This document shows, one piece after another, positions 1-6,285 of a stretch of 6,285 bases of DNA. A model generated the notes under the pieces. The model saw only the letters and a program-made list of their open reading frames with translations, did not search any database and had not been told where the DNA came from. Both the position numbers and the translations under genes were made by a program. The stretch is from contig CALBLR010000064.1 in the NCBI GenBank assembly GCA_937896015.1, positions 1 through 6,285 of the forward strand, written 5' to 3'. Position 1 is the stretch's first letter. Every line of letters begins with the position of its first letter. Source of the DNA: an uncultured Prevotellaceae bacterium. GTDB taxonomy: Bacteria > Bacteroidota > Bacteroidia > Bacteroidales > Muribaculaceae.

Positions 1-2521
1 CCGCATGGCCCGCACTATCCGCGAGCGCATGAATGTGCGCGACAACGAGGTGTTCACCCCGACTGACCTGATTAACGCCAAGACAATTTCGTCGGTTATC
101 AACACATTCTTTGGTACCAACGCGTTGTCGCAATTCATGGATCAGACCAACCCATTGGCAGAAATCACCCACAAGCGCCGTATGTCGGCCCTTGGTCCTG
201 GTGGTCTGTCGCGCGAGCGTGCCGGATTTGAGGTGCGTGACGTGCACTACACTCACTATGGCCGTCTGTGTCCTATTGAGACCCCTGAAGGTCCTAACAT
301 CGGTCTTATCTCGTCGTTGTGTATCTATGCCAAGATTAATAGCCTTGGTTTCATAGAAACGCCATACCGCAAGGTGGAGAACGGCAAGGTGGACCTCGAC
401 AATAAAGACATTGTGTATCTCACAGCCGAGGCTGAAGAGGGCAAGGTGATTGCCCAGGGTAATGCGCCGCTCAACGACGACGGCACATTTGCCAAAGACC
501 GCATCAAGTCGCGTCTCGGTCCTGAATTCCCTGTGGCAAGCCCCGATGAGGTGGAGATGATGGACGTGTCGCCACAACAGATTGCGTCGATTGCTGCCGC
601 ATTGATTCCATTCTTGGAGCACGACGACGCCAACCGTGCGTTGATGGGCGCCAACATGATGCGTCAGGCTGTGCCATTGCTCCGCAACGAGGCTCCTATC
701 GTGGGAACCGGCATAGAGCAGCGCTTGGCTTATGACAGCCGCACACAAATCCAGGCTGAAGGCCCAGGTGTGATTGAGTATGTAGATGCCGACGTAATCC
801 GCATTCGCTACGACCGCACCGGGGACGAGCAATTTGTGAGCTTCGACGAGCCGGTTAAGGAATATCACTTGCCTAAGTTCCGCCGCACCAACCAGAGCAC
901 GACCATAGACTTGCGCCCAATCTGCAACCGTGGTCAGCGAGTTGACACCGGCGACATCTTGACTGAGGGATACTCTACCGAGGACGGCGAACTCGCACTC
1001 GGACGTAACTTGAAGGTGGCATATATGCCTTGGAAGGGTTACAATTACGAGGACGCTATCGTGATTAACGAACGCGTGGTGCGCGATGACATCTTGACAT
1101 CGGTACACGTAGATGAATATTCGCTTGAGGTGCGCGAAACCAAGCGCGGAATGGAGGAACTCACCAACGATATTCCTAACGTGAGCGAGGACGCTACAAA
1201 GAACCTCGACGAGCGTGGAATCATCAGAGTGGGTGCCCACATTGTGCCAGGCGACATAATGATAGGTAAGATTACTCCTAAGGGAGAGTCGGACCCAACA
1301 CCAGAGGAGAAGCTGCTCCGTGCCATTTTCGGAGACAAGGCCGGCGATGTGAAAGATGCTTCGCTCAAGGCTAATCCTTCGCTCAAGGGTGTGATTATCA
1401 ACACTCGCCTCTTCCAGCGCGCTGTTAAGAAAAAGAGAACAAAGGGCGGCGACCCACAACTGCTGCAGCTTGACGCTGACTATGAGCAGAAGCAAAACGA
1501 GCTGCGCGACGTGCTCGTTGATAAGCTGCTGAAGCTCACACAAGGCAAGAAATCGGCTGGCGTGAAAGACTTCCTTGAGACAGAAGTCATACCTAAGGAC
1601 GCCAAATTCACTGCCGACTTGCTGAAAGACATAGACTATGAGTCAGTGAACCTGAGCAAGTGGACAACCGATGCTGCACGCAATGAGCTCATCAGAAAGT
1701 GCATAATGAATTATCTGCGCAAGAGCAAGACAATTACTGCAGAGTTGCGCCGCAAGAAGTTTGACATATCAATCGGTGATGAACTCCCAACCGGAATCAT
1801 GCAAATTGCTAAGGTTTATGTGGCCAAGAAGCGTAAAATCGGTGTGGGTGACAAGATGGCCGGACGTCACGGTAACAAGGGTATCGTGTCGAGGGTAGTG
1901 CGTCAAGAGGACATGCCGTTCCTTGCCGACGGAACCACGGTGGACCTTGTGCTCAACCCGCTGGGTGTGCCTTCGCGTATGAATCTGGGTCAGATTTTCG
2001 AGGCCGTGCTCGGCTGGGCAGGCCAGCGTCTGGGTGTGAAGTTTGCCACACCTATCTTCGACGGTGCTTCGCTCGATGACATGAACGAGTGGACCGACAA
2101 GGCAGGCATTCCGCGCGGCGGCAAGTCGTATCTGTATGACGGCGGCACCGGCGAGCGTTTTGACCAGCCAGCCACTGTGGGTGTGACCTACTTCTTGAAA
2201 CTCGGCCACATGGTGGAGGACAAGATGCACGCACGCAGCATAGGCCCGTACTCACTCATCACGCAGCAGCCACTTGGAGGTAAAGCCCAGTTTGGTGGCC
2301 AGCGTTTTGGAGAAATGGAGGTTTGGGCACTGGAGGCCTTCGGAGCTTCGCATGTGCTTCAAGAAATCCTCACAGTTAAGAGTGACGACGTTACAGGCCG
2401 CAGCAAGACTTATGAGGCAATCGTGAAAGGCGACCCGATGCCAACTCCTGGCATTCCGGAATCACTCAATGTGCTTCTGCATGAGTTGCGTGGCTTGTGC
2501 CTGAGTGTTAAACTTGAATAA
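1..2521 (+). CDS. rpoB: RNA polymerase beta subunit, 5'-truncated (C-terminal ~839 residues)
   Basis: This is the beta subunit of the cytoplasmic core RNA polymerase, which with beta-prime forms the catalytic cleft. The ATG at base 5 is an internal methionine and not the start: the frame is open to the window edge, and the first residues align near E. coli residue 471, so about 430-470 codons lie upstream. Numbering from that Met, visible landmarks are the rifampicin pocket (residues 37-63), [13 protein letters not shown] (89-101), GYNYEDAI (345-352, with the conserved Glu349-Asp350), [20 protein letters not shown] with the two active-centre lysines Lys609 and Lys617 (E. coli Lys1065 and Lys1073), [12 protein letters not shown] with His742 (E. 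coli His1237), and the C-terminal [17 protein letters not shown] block that contacts beta-prime. Residues ~455-580 form a charged, probably helical insertion where E. coli has its own unlike insertion. A stretch of about 50 residues found in E. coli after the NIGQILE motif is absent. Translation ends with two in-frame TAA codons (2519-2524). No frameshift is seen. Identity is essentially certain; the Bacteroidales assignment is inference. Confidence 0.98.
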   Translation, partial: RMARTIRERMNVRDNEVFTPTDLINAKTISSVINTFFGTNALSQFMDQTNPLAEITHKRRMSALGPGGLSRERAGFEVRDVHYTHYGRLCPIETPEGPNIGLISSLCIYAKINSLGFIETPYRKVENGKVDLDNKDIVYLTAEAEEGKVIAQGNAPLNDDGTFAKDRIKSRLGPEFPVASPDEVEMMDVSPQQIASIAAALIPFLEHDDANRALMGANMMRQAVPLLRNEAPIVGTGIEQRLAYDSRTQIQAEGPGVIEYVDADVIRIRYDRTGDEQFVSFDEPVKEYHLPKFRRTNQSTTIDLRPICNRGQRVDTGDILTEGYSTEDGELALGRNLKVAYMPWKGYNYEDAIVINERVVRDDILTSVHVDEYSLEVRETKRGMEELTNDIPNVSEDATKNLDERGIIRVGAHIVPGDIMIGKITPKGESDPTPEEKLLRAIFGDKAGDVKDASLKANPSLKGVIINTRLFQRAVKKKRTKGGDPQLLQLDADYEQKQNELRDVLVDKLLKLTQGKKSAGVKDFLETEVIPKDAKFTADLLKDIDYESVNLSKWTTDAARNELIRKCIMNYLRKSKTITAELRRKKFDISIGDELPTGIMQIAKVYVAKKRKIGVGDKMAGRHGNKGIVSRVVRQEDMPFLADGTTVDLVLNPLGVPSRMNLGQIFEAVLGWAGQRLGVKFATPIFDGASLDDMNEWTDKAGIPRGGKSYLYDGGTGERFDQPATVGVTYFLKLGHMVEDKMHARSIGPYSLITQQPLGGKAQFGGQRFGEMEVWALEAFGASHVLQEILTVKSDDVTGRSKTYEAIVKGDPMPTPGIPESLNVLLHELRGLCLSVKLE
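113..193 (+). other. rpoB: Rifampicin-pocket cluster of rpoB, drug-sensitive configuration
   Basis: These codons correspond to E. coli RpoB residues 507-533, where most rifampicin-resistance mutations fall. A fixed offset of 470 aligns local residues with E. coli numbering. The main contact and resistance positions carry the sensitive residues: Gln513, Phe514, Asp516, His526, Arg529, Ser531 and Leu533. Just downstream Pro564, Asn568 and Ile572 (local 94, 98, 102) are also conserved. Differences from E. coli are at 508-510 (TNA for SSQ), Thr for Asn518, Ala for Ser522 and Met for Ile530. As far as I recall these are ordinary for Bacteroidales and not acquired resistance changes. The inference is a rifampicin-susceptible polymerase. 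Confidence 0.85.
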
Positions 2522-2545
2522 TAACATCTCTTTAATACATCGAAA
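2522..2545 (+). other. rpoB-rpoC spacer, no Shine-Dalgarno, no terminator
   Basis: The 24 bases between the genes begin with a second in-frame TAA directly after the rpoB stop. The rest is A/T-rich and ends in the run CGAAA before the rpoC ATG. There is no GGAGG-like motif at the usual distance and no inverted repeat that could form a terminator hairpin. Bacteroidota are known to start translation with weak or absent Shine-Dalgarno pairing and to favour A-rich bases just before the start codon, so this supports both the chosen start and the phylum. Lack of a terminator and the short spacing imply that rpoC is read through from rpoB. No promoter is recognisable here. Confidence 0.75.
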
Positions 2546-5500
2546 ATGGCTTTTAGAAAAGACAATAAAATAAAGAGTAACTTCTCAAAAATCACAATCA
2601 GCCTGGCCTCGCCAGATGAGATTCTTGAGAACTCATACGGTGAAGTGCTGAAGCCCGAAACCATCAACTACCGCACCTACAAACCTGAGCGCGACGGCTT
2701 GTTCTGCGAGCGCATCTTCGGTCCTGTGAAGGACTACGAGTGCCACTGTGGAAAATACAAGCGCATTCGCTACAAGGGCATCGTGTGCGACCGATGCGGT
2801 GTGGAGGTGACTGAGAAGAAGGTGCGCCGTGAGCGCAGCGGCCACATCCAGCTGGTGGTGCCCGTGGCCCACATCTGGTATTTCCGCTCGCTGCCCAACA
2901 AGATTGGTTATCTGCTGGGCCTGCCCACCAAGAAGCTCGACGCTGTGATATATTATGAGCGCTACATCGTGATCAAGCCCGGTGCAGCAGCGCTCACTGT
3001 GAAGACCGGTGATGGAAAGAGCGCACCGCAGGAAGTGCCTGTGGAGCGTCTCGACCTCCTTTCGGAGGACGAGTACCTGTCGATTCTCGACAAGCTGCCT
3101 GGCAACAGCATGCTCGACGACAGCGACCCCAACAAGTTCATTGCCAAGATGGGCGCCGAGGCCATCTACGACCTGCTGGCCGACCTCAATCTAGACGACC
3201 TGTCGTATGAGCTGCGCGACCGCGCCTCGCACGAGACTTCGCAGCAGCGCAAGACCGAGGCTCTCAAGCGCCTTCAGGTGGTGGAGAGCTTCCGCGCGTC
3301 GAAAAACATCAACCGCCCCGAATGGATGATTCTGAAGGTGGTGCCCGTCATTCCGCCCGATCTGCGCCCGCTGGTGCCTCTGGACGGCGGCCGCTTTGCC
3401 ACAAGCGACCTCAATGACCTCTACCGCCGTGTGATTATACGCAACAACCGCCTCAAGCGACTCATCGAAATCAAGGCCCCCGAAGTGATCCTCCGCAACG
3501 AGAAGCGCATGCTGCAGGAGGCCGTCGACTCACTGCTCGACAACAGCCGCAAGTCGACCGCCGTGCGCAGCGACGCCAACCGCTCGCTGAAGTCGCTCAG
3601 CGACAGCCTTAAGGGCAAGCAGGGACGCTTCCGCCAGAATCTGCTGGGTAAGCGTGTCGACTACTCGGCCCGTTCGGTGATCGTCGTGGGCCCCGAACTC
3701 AAGATGGGCGAGTGCGGTATTCCTAAGGACATGGCCGCCGAGCTCTACAAGCCGTTTGTGATACGCAAACTCATTGAGCGCGGCATCGTGAAGACGGTGA
3801 AGAGCGCCAAGAAGATTGTGGACCGCAAGGAGCCCGTGGTGTGGGACATCCTTGAAAACGTGATGAAGGGCCACCCCGTGATGCTCAACCGCGCCCCTAC
3901 ACTGCACCGACTCGGCATCCAGGCCTTCCAGCCCCGCCTCATCGAGGGCAAGGCAATCCAGCTGCACCCGCTGGCCTGCACGCCGTTCAACGCCGACTTC
4001 GATGGCGACCAGATGGCTGTGCACCTCCCCCTCGGCAACGAGGCCGTGGTCGAGGCCCAGCTGCTCATGCTCATGCCCCACAACATCCTCAACCCTGCCA
4101 ACGGTGAGCCTATCACCGTGCCTTCGCAGGATATGGTGCTTGGACTTTACTACATCACCAAGCTGCGCCAGGGCGCCAAGGGCGAGGGCCTGGTGTTCTA
4201 TGGCCCCGAAGAGGCCCAAATTGCCCTCAACGAGGGCAAGGTGTCGATGAACGCCATCATTTCGGTGGTTGTAGACGACATTGATGAAAACGGCAAGCCG
4301 GTGAAGGTGCTTATGCACGACACCTCGGTGGGCCGAATCCTATTCAACAACTTCGTGCCCAACGAACTGGGCTACGTCAACGAGCTGATTTCAAAGAAGT
4401 CGCTCAAAAAGATTATCACCAAGGTTATCCGCACCTGCGGTGTGCCACGCTCGGCCAAGTTCCTCGACGACATCAAGAACATGGGCTACTACATGGCATT
4501 CAAGGGCGGCCTTTCGTTTAACTTGGGCGATGTGCTCGTTCCGCCTGAAAAGGATGAATACATCAAGGAGGGCGACGCTCAGGTAGAGGAAGTGATGAAC
4601 AACTATGCCATGGGTCTCATCACCGACAACGAGCGCTACAACCAGGTGATTGATATATGGACACACGTCAACAGCCGACTCACCGACACGCTGATGAAGC
4701 AAATTTCGGCCGACCAGCAGGGATTCAACTCTGTGTATATGATGCTTGACTCCGGAGCCCGTGGTTCGAAGGACCAGATCCGCCAGCTCTCGGGTATGCG
4801 TGGCCTTATGGCCAAGCCGCAGAAGTCGGGCGTTGAGGGTGGCCACCAGATTATCGAGAACCCTATCCTTGCAAACTTCAAGGAGGGTCTTTCGGTGCTG
4901 GAATACTTCATCTCTACCCACGGTGCCCGCAAGGGTCTTGCCGATACCGCACTTAAGACTGCCGACGCCGGCTACCTCACCCGCCGCCTTGTGGATGTGG
5001 CACACGATGTGATCATCACCGAGGAGGACTGTGGCACGCTGCGCGGCCTCGTATGCCGCGAGGTGAAGAACAACGACGATGTGGTGGCCACACTCGGCGA
5101 GCGCATTGTGGGCCGCGTGTCGGTGCACGATGTGATCGACCCCACCACCGGCGAGGTGATAGTGGAGAGCGGCGAGGAAATCACCGACGCCGCAGCCGAG
5201 CGCATCAACAATTCGCCCATCGAGTCGGTTGAAATCCGCTCGGTGCTCACCTGCGAGGCCAAGCACGGCGTGTGCGCCAAGTGCTATGGCCGCAACCTGG
5301 CCAACCACCGCATGGTGCAGATTGGCGAGGCTGTGGGCGTGATTGCGGCTCAGTCAATCGGCGAGCCCGGTACTCAGCTTACACTGCGTACGTTCCACGT
5401 CGGTGGTGTGGCAAGCAACATCGCCGCCGTGAGCAACATGAAGTCGAAATACGACGGTGTCCTCGAAATCGATGAGCTCCGCACCGTTAAGGACAAGGAC

Positions 5501-6285
5501 GGCGTGGATGTGGTCATCGGCCGCATGGGCGAAATCCAAATCAAGGACCCCAACACCAACATGGTACTCACCACAGCAGCCCTCAACTACGGCTCGCGCC
5601 TGTTCTTCAAGCCGGGCGACACCGTGAAGAAGGGCGACGTGATTTGCGAGTGGGACCCCTTCAACAACGTAATTATCAGTGAGGTTTCGGGCACGCTGAA
5701 GTTCAACAACCTCATCGAGGGCTCCACTTACCGCAACGAGACCGATGAGACCTCGGGCAACAGCGAGAAAATCATCATTGAGTCGAAGGACCACAATGTG
5801 GTTCCCGAGGCCCAGCTCTACGACTCCACCGGCCAGCTGGTGAAGACCTACAACCTGCCTGTGGGCGCCCACCTCATGAAGAACGATGGCGAGGAAATCA
5901 CAGCAGGCACTGTGCTCATCAAGATTCCGCGCGCCACTTCGGGCGGCGCCGGCGACATCACCGGTGGTCTGCCGCGTGTCACCGAGCTGTTTGAGGCCCG
6001 CAACCCGTCGAACCCCGCAATCGTGAGTGAAATCGATGGTGTGGTGTCGTTTGGCAAGCTCAAGCGAGGCAACCTTGAGGTGACAGTCACCAGCAAACTT
6101 GGCGATAAGAAGAGCTACCTCGTGCCGCTGTCCAAGCAGCTGCTCGTGCAGGCCGACGACTACGTGCGTGCCGGAACTCAGCTCTCCGATGGAGCCGTGA
6201 CTCCTGCCGACATCCTCCGCATCAAAGGCCCCACAGCCGTTCAAGACTATATCGTCAACGAGGTGCAGAATGTGTACCGCCTGCA
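2546..6285 (+). CDS. rpoC: RNA polymerase beta-prime subunit, 3'-truncated (N-terminal ~1,246 residues)
   Basis: This is the catalytic beta-prime subunit of cytoplasmic RNA polymerase. The start ATG at 2546 gives [16 protein letters not shown], the usual Bacteroidales N-terminus, and lies 24 bases after the rpoB stop. The frame stays open to the last base, ending in NEVQNVYRL, so about 160-190 C-terminal residues are missing. In order: a zinc-binding domain with Cys66, Cys68, Cys81 and Cys84; a lineage-specific expansion at ~145-198; the [20 protein letters not shown] block; [26 protein letters not shown]; the catalytic NADFDGD loop (482-488) whose Asp484, Asp486 and Asp488 hold the catalytic Mg2+; a bridge helix around [20 protein letters not shown] (from His792); a second zinc site formed by Cys829, Cys903, Cys910 and Cys913; and the trigger loop [13 protein letters not shown] with Arg948 and His951, followed by an SI3-like insertion. 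All key residues are intact. It sits directly after rpoB, same strand and frame, and is almost certainly in the same operon. Codon choice differs strongly from rpoB. Identity is essentially certain. Confidence 0.98.
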   Translation, partial: MAFRKDNKIKSNFSKITISLASPDEILENSYGEVLKPETINYRTYKPERDGLFCERIFGPVKDYECHCGKYKRIRYKGIVCDRCGVEVTEKKVRRERSGHIQLVVPVAHIWYFRSLPNKIGYLLGLPTKKLDAVIYYERYIVIKPGAAALTVKTGDGKSAPQEVPVERLDLLSEDEYLSILDKLPGNSMLDDSDPNKFIAKMGAEAIYDLLADLNLDDLSYELRDRASHETSQQRKTEALKRLQVVESFRASKNINRPEWMILKVVPVIPPDLRPLVPLDGGRFATSDLNDLYRRVIIRNNRLKRLIEIKAPEVILRNEKRMLQEAVDSLLDNSRKSTAVRSDANRSLKSLSDSLKGKQGRFRQNLLGKRVDYSARSVIVVGPELKMGECGIPKDMAAELYKPFVIRKLIERGIVKTVKSAKKIVDRKEPVVWDILENVMKGHPVMLNRAPTLHRLGIQAFQPRLIEGKAIQLHPLACTPFNADFDGDQMAVHLPLGNEAVVEAQLLMLMPHNILNPANGEPITVPSQDMVLGLYYITKLRQGAKGEGLVFYGPEEAQIALNEGKVSMNAIISVVVDDIDENGKPVKVLMHDTSVGRILFNNFVPNELGYVNELISKKSLKKIITKVIRTCGVPRSAKFLDDIKNMGYYMAFKGGLSFNLGDVLVPPEKDEYIKEGDAQVEEVMNNYAMGLITDNERYNQVIDIWTHVNSRLTDTLMKQISADQQGFNSVYMMLDSGARGSKDQIRQLSGMRGLMAKPQKSGVEGGHQIIENPILANFKEGLSVLEYFISTHGARKGLADTALKTADAGYLTRRLVDVAHDVIITEEDCGTLRGLVCREVKNNDDVVATLGERIVGRVSVHDVIDPTTGEVIVESGEEITDAAAERINNSPIESVEIRSVLTCEAKHGVCAKCYGRNLANHRMVQIGEAVGVIAAQSIGEPGTQLTLRTFHVGGVASNIAAVSNMKSKYDGVLEIDELRTVKDKDGVDVVIGRMGEIQIKDPNTNMVLTTAALNYGSRLFFKPGDTVKKGDVICEWDPFNNVIISEVSGTLKFNNLIEGSTYRNETDETSGNSEKIIIESKDHNVVPEAQLYDSTGQLVKTYNLPVGAHLMKNDGEEITAGTVLIKIPRATSGGAGDITGGLPRVTELFEARNPSNPAIVSEIDGVVSFGKLKRGNLEVTVTSKLGDKKSYLVPLSKQLLVQADDYVRAGTQLSDGAVTPADILRIKGPTAVQDYIVNEVQNVYRL
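2741..2797 (+). other. rpoC: Beta-prime N-terminal zinc-binding domain
   Basis: Residues 66-84 read C-H-C-G-K-Y-K ending in C-D-R-C, giving four cysteines (66, 68, 81, 84) with the CxC...CxxC spacing of the beta-prime zinc ribbon (E. coli Cys70, Cys72, Cys85, Cys88). This element lies near the upstream edge of the DNA-RNA hybrid channel and is known to help hold the downstream/upstream nucleic acids and to take part in termination control. All ligands are present, so the domain should bind zinc. Confidence 0.93.
2978..3139 (+). other. rpoC: Expansion in the beta-prime clamp region relative to E. coli
   Basis: Between YERYIVIK and [11 protein letters not shown] this protein has about 26 more residues than E. 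coli beta-prime. Two additions are seen by eye alignment: about 16 residues ahead of the LSEDEYL motif, rich in Gly, Lys, Ala and Thr ([15 protein letters not shown]), and about 10 residues after it, rich in Asp, Asn, Ser and Pro ([14 protein letters not shown]). Both look like surface loops. With a further two residues near NINRPEWM and a slightly shorter N-terminus they account for the +24 offset of the active-site aspartates from E. coli. I believe Bacteroidales share this expansion; its function is unknown to me. Confidence 0.65.
3989..4009 (+). other. rpoC: NADFDGD catalytic Mg2+ loop of beta-prime
   Basis: Residues 482-488 are the invariant NADFDGD motif. Asp484, Asp486 and Asp488 (E. 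coli Asp460, Asp462, Asp464) coordinate the catalytic magnesium that drives nucleotidyl transfer. The motif is followed by QMAVHLPL, also conserved. It is intact, so the gene is expected to encode an active polymerase. Confidence 0.97.
5417..5950 (+). other. rpoC: SI3-type insertion within the beta-prime trigger loop
   Basis: After the first trigger-loop half ([13 protein letters not shown]) about 178 residues (~958-1135) separate it from the second half, which resumes at [19 protein letters not shown]. coli has an insertion of 188 residues, called SI3, at the same place. Shared landmarks between the two are a glycine-rich [28 protein letters not shown] stretch resembling E. coli GDGEQVAGGETVANWDP...ITEVSG, a later [23 protein letters not shown] stretch, and beta-strand-rich sequence consistent with two sandwich-barrel hybrid motifs. 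In E. coli SI3 moves with the trigger loop and affects pausing and cleavage. The insertion is known from Bacteroidota as well as Proteobacteria. Boundaries are approximate because they come from eye alignment. Confidence 0.88.

Noticed and set aside
5..7. ATG at base 5 as the start of rpoB
   Set aside because: It aligns to an internal position near E. coli residue 471, the frame is open upstream to the edge, and the protein would lack the whole N-terminal third. The gene is truncated by the window.
113..193. Possible rifampicin-resistance substitutions (Thr at 518, Ala at 522, Met at 530)
   Set aside because: The principal resistance positions are all in the sensitive state, and these differences look like normal Bacteroidales residues.
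1366..1745. Charged segment of rpoB as a possible inserted foreign domain
   Set aside because: It sits where beta subunits commonly carry lineage-specific helical insertions, E. coli has one of similar size there, and the flanking motifs are in frame and intact.
1769..2230. 153-residue minus-strand open frame
   Set aside because: It is antisense to the rpoB lysine and His742 motif region, in codon register, with no independent evidence.
2522..2545. Terminator or internal promoter between rpoB and rpoC
   Set aside because: There is no inverted repeat, and 24 A/T-rich bases are too short to support a Bacteroidota -33/-7 promoter call.
3530..4318. 262-residue minus-strand open frame
   Set aside because: It is antisense to the most conserved part of rpoC including the catalytic loop, so the sense protein explains the sequence constraint.
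4391..5308. 305-residue minus-strand open frame
   Set aside because: It lies wholly inside rpoC in the antisense codon register, stays open because sense TTA/CTA/TCA codons are rare, and its His/Val/Ala/Leu-rich product matches no family I know.
5354..6244. 296-residue minus-strand open frame
   Set aside because: Same cause: in register antisense to conserved rpoC codons, including the SI3 region, with no recognisable domain.

Overview
The window is an ordinary core-genome segment carrying the two large RNA polymerase genes in the order rpoB-rpoC, both on the + strand. Both are cut by the window edges. rpoB lacks its 5' part (by alignment to E. coli, roughly the first 430-470 codons), and rpoC lacks its 3' end (roughly the last 160-190 codons). 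Together they fill all but 24 bases. No RNA gene, mobile element, CRISPR array, repeat family or extra gene is supported.

The proteins point to Bacteroidota, order Bacteroidales. The RpoC N-terminus ([16 protein letters not shown]...), the RpoB rifampicin pocket with Thr where E. coli has Asn518, the lack of a Shine-Dalgarno sequence before rpoC with an A-rich run instead, and the moderately high G+C all fit. Frequent TCG serine codons and G+C in the mid to upper 50s would suit a Muribaculaceae- or Prevotellaceae-like gut lineage, but the family-level guess is weak and rests on recalled family features, not a search.

Layout: bases 1-2521 encode the C-terminal two thirds of the beta subunit, ending in tandem TAA stops. 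Bases 2522-2545 are a short spacer with no terminator and no Shine-Dalgarno. Bases 2546-6285 encode the N-terminal ~1,246 residues of beta-prime. This includes the zinc-binding domain, the NADFDGD catalytic loop, the second zinc site, the bridge helix, and a trigger loop split by a large SI3-type insertion. The two products assemble with alpha, omega and a sigma factor into the core transcription enzyme. The short spacer and shared strand indicate co-transcription.

No new biological system is visible. The most interesting signal is a sharp change in synonymous codon choice at the rpoB/rpoC junction. In rpoB proline is almost never CCC and leucine is often TTG. In rpoC CCC is the commonest proline codon and TTG nearly vanishes. 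Recombination, a chimeric assembly or unequal selection could each explain it. Several long antisense open frames are codon-register artefacts of the rpoB/rpoC codon bias.
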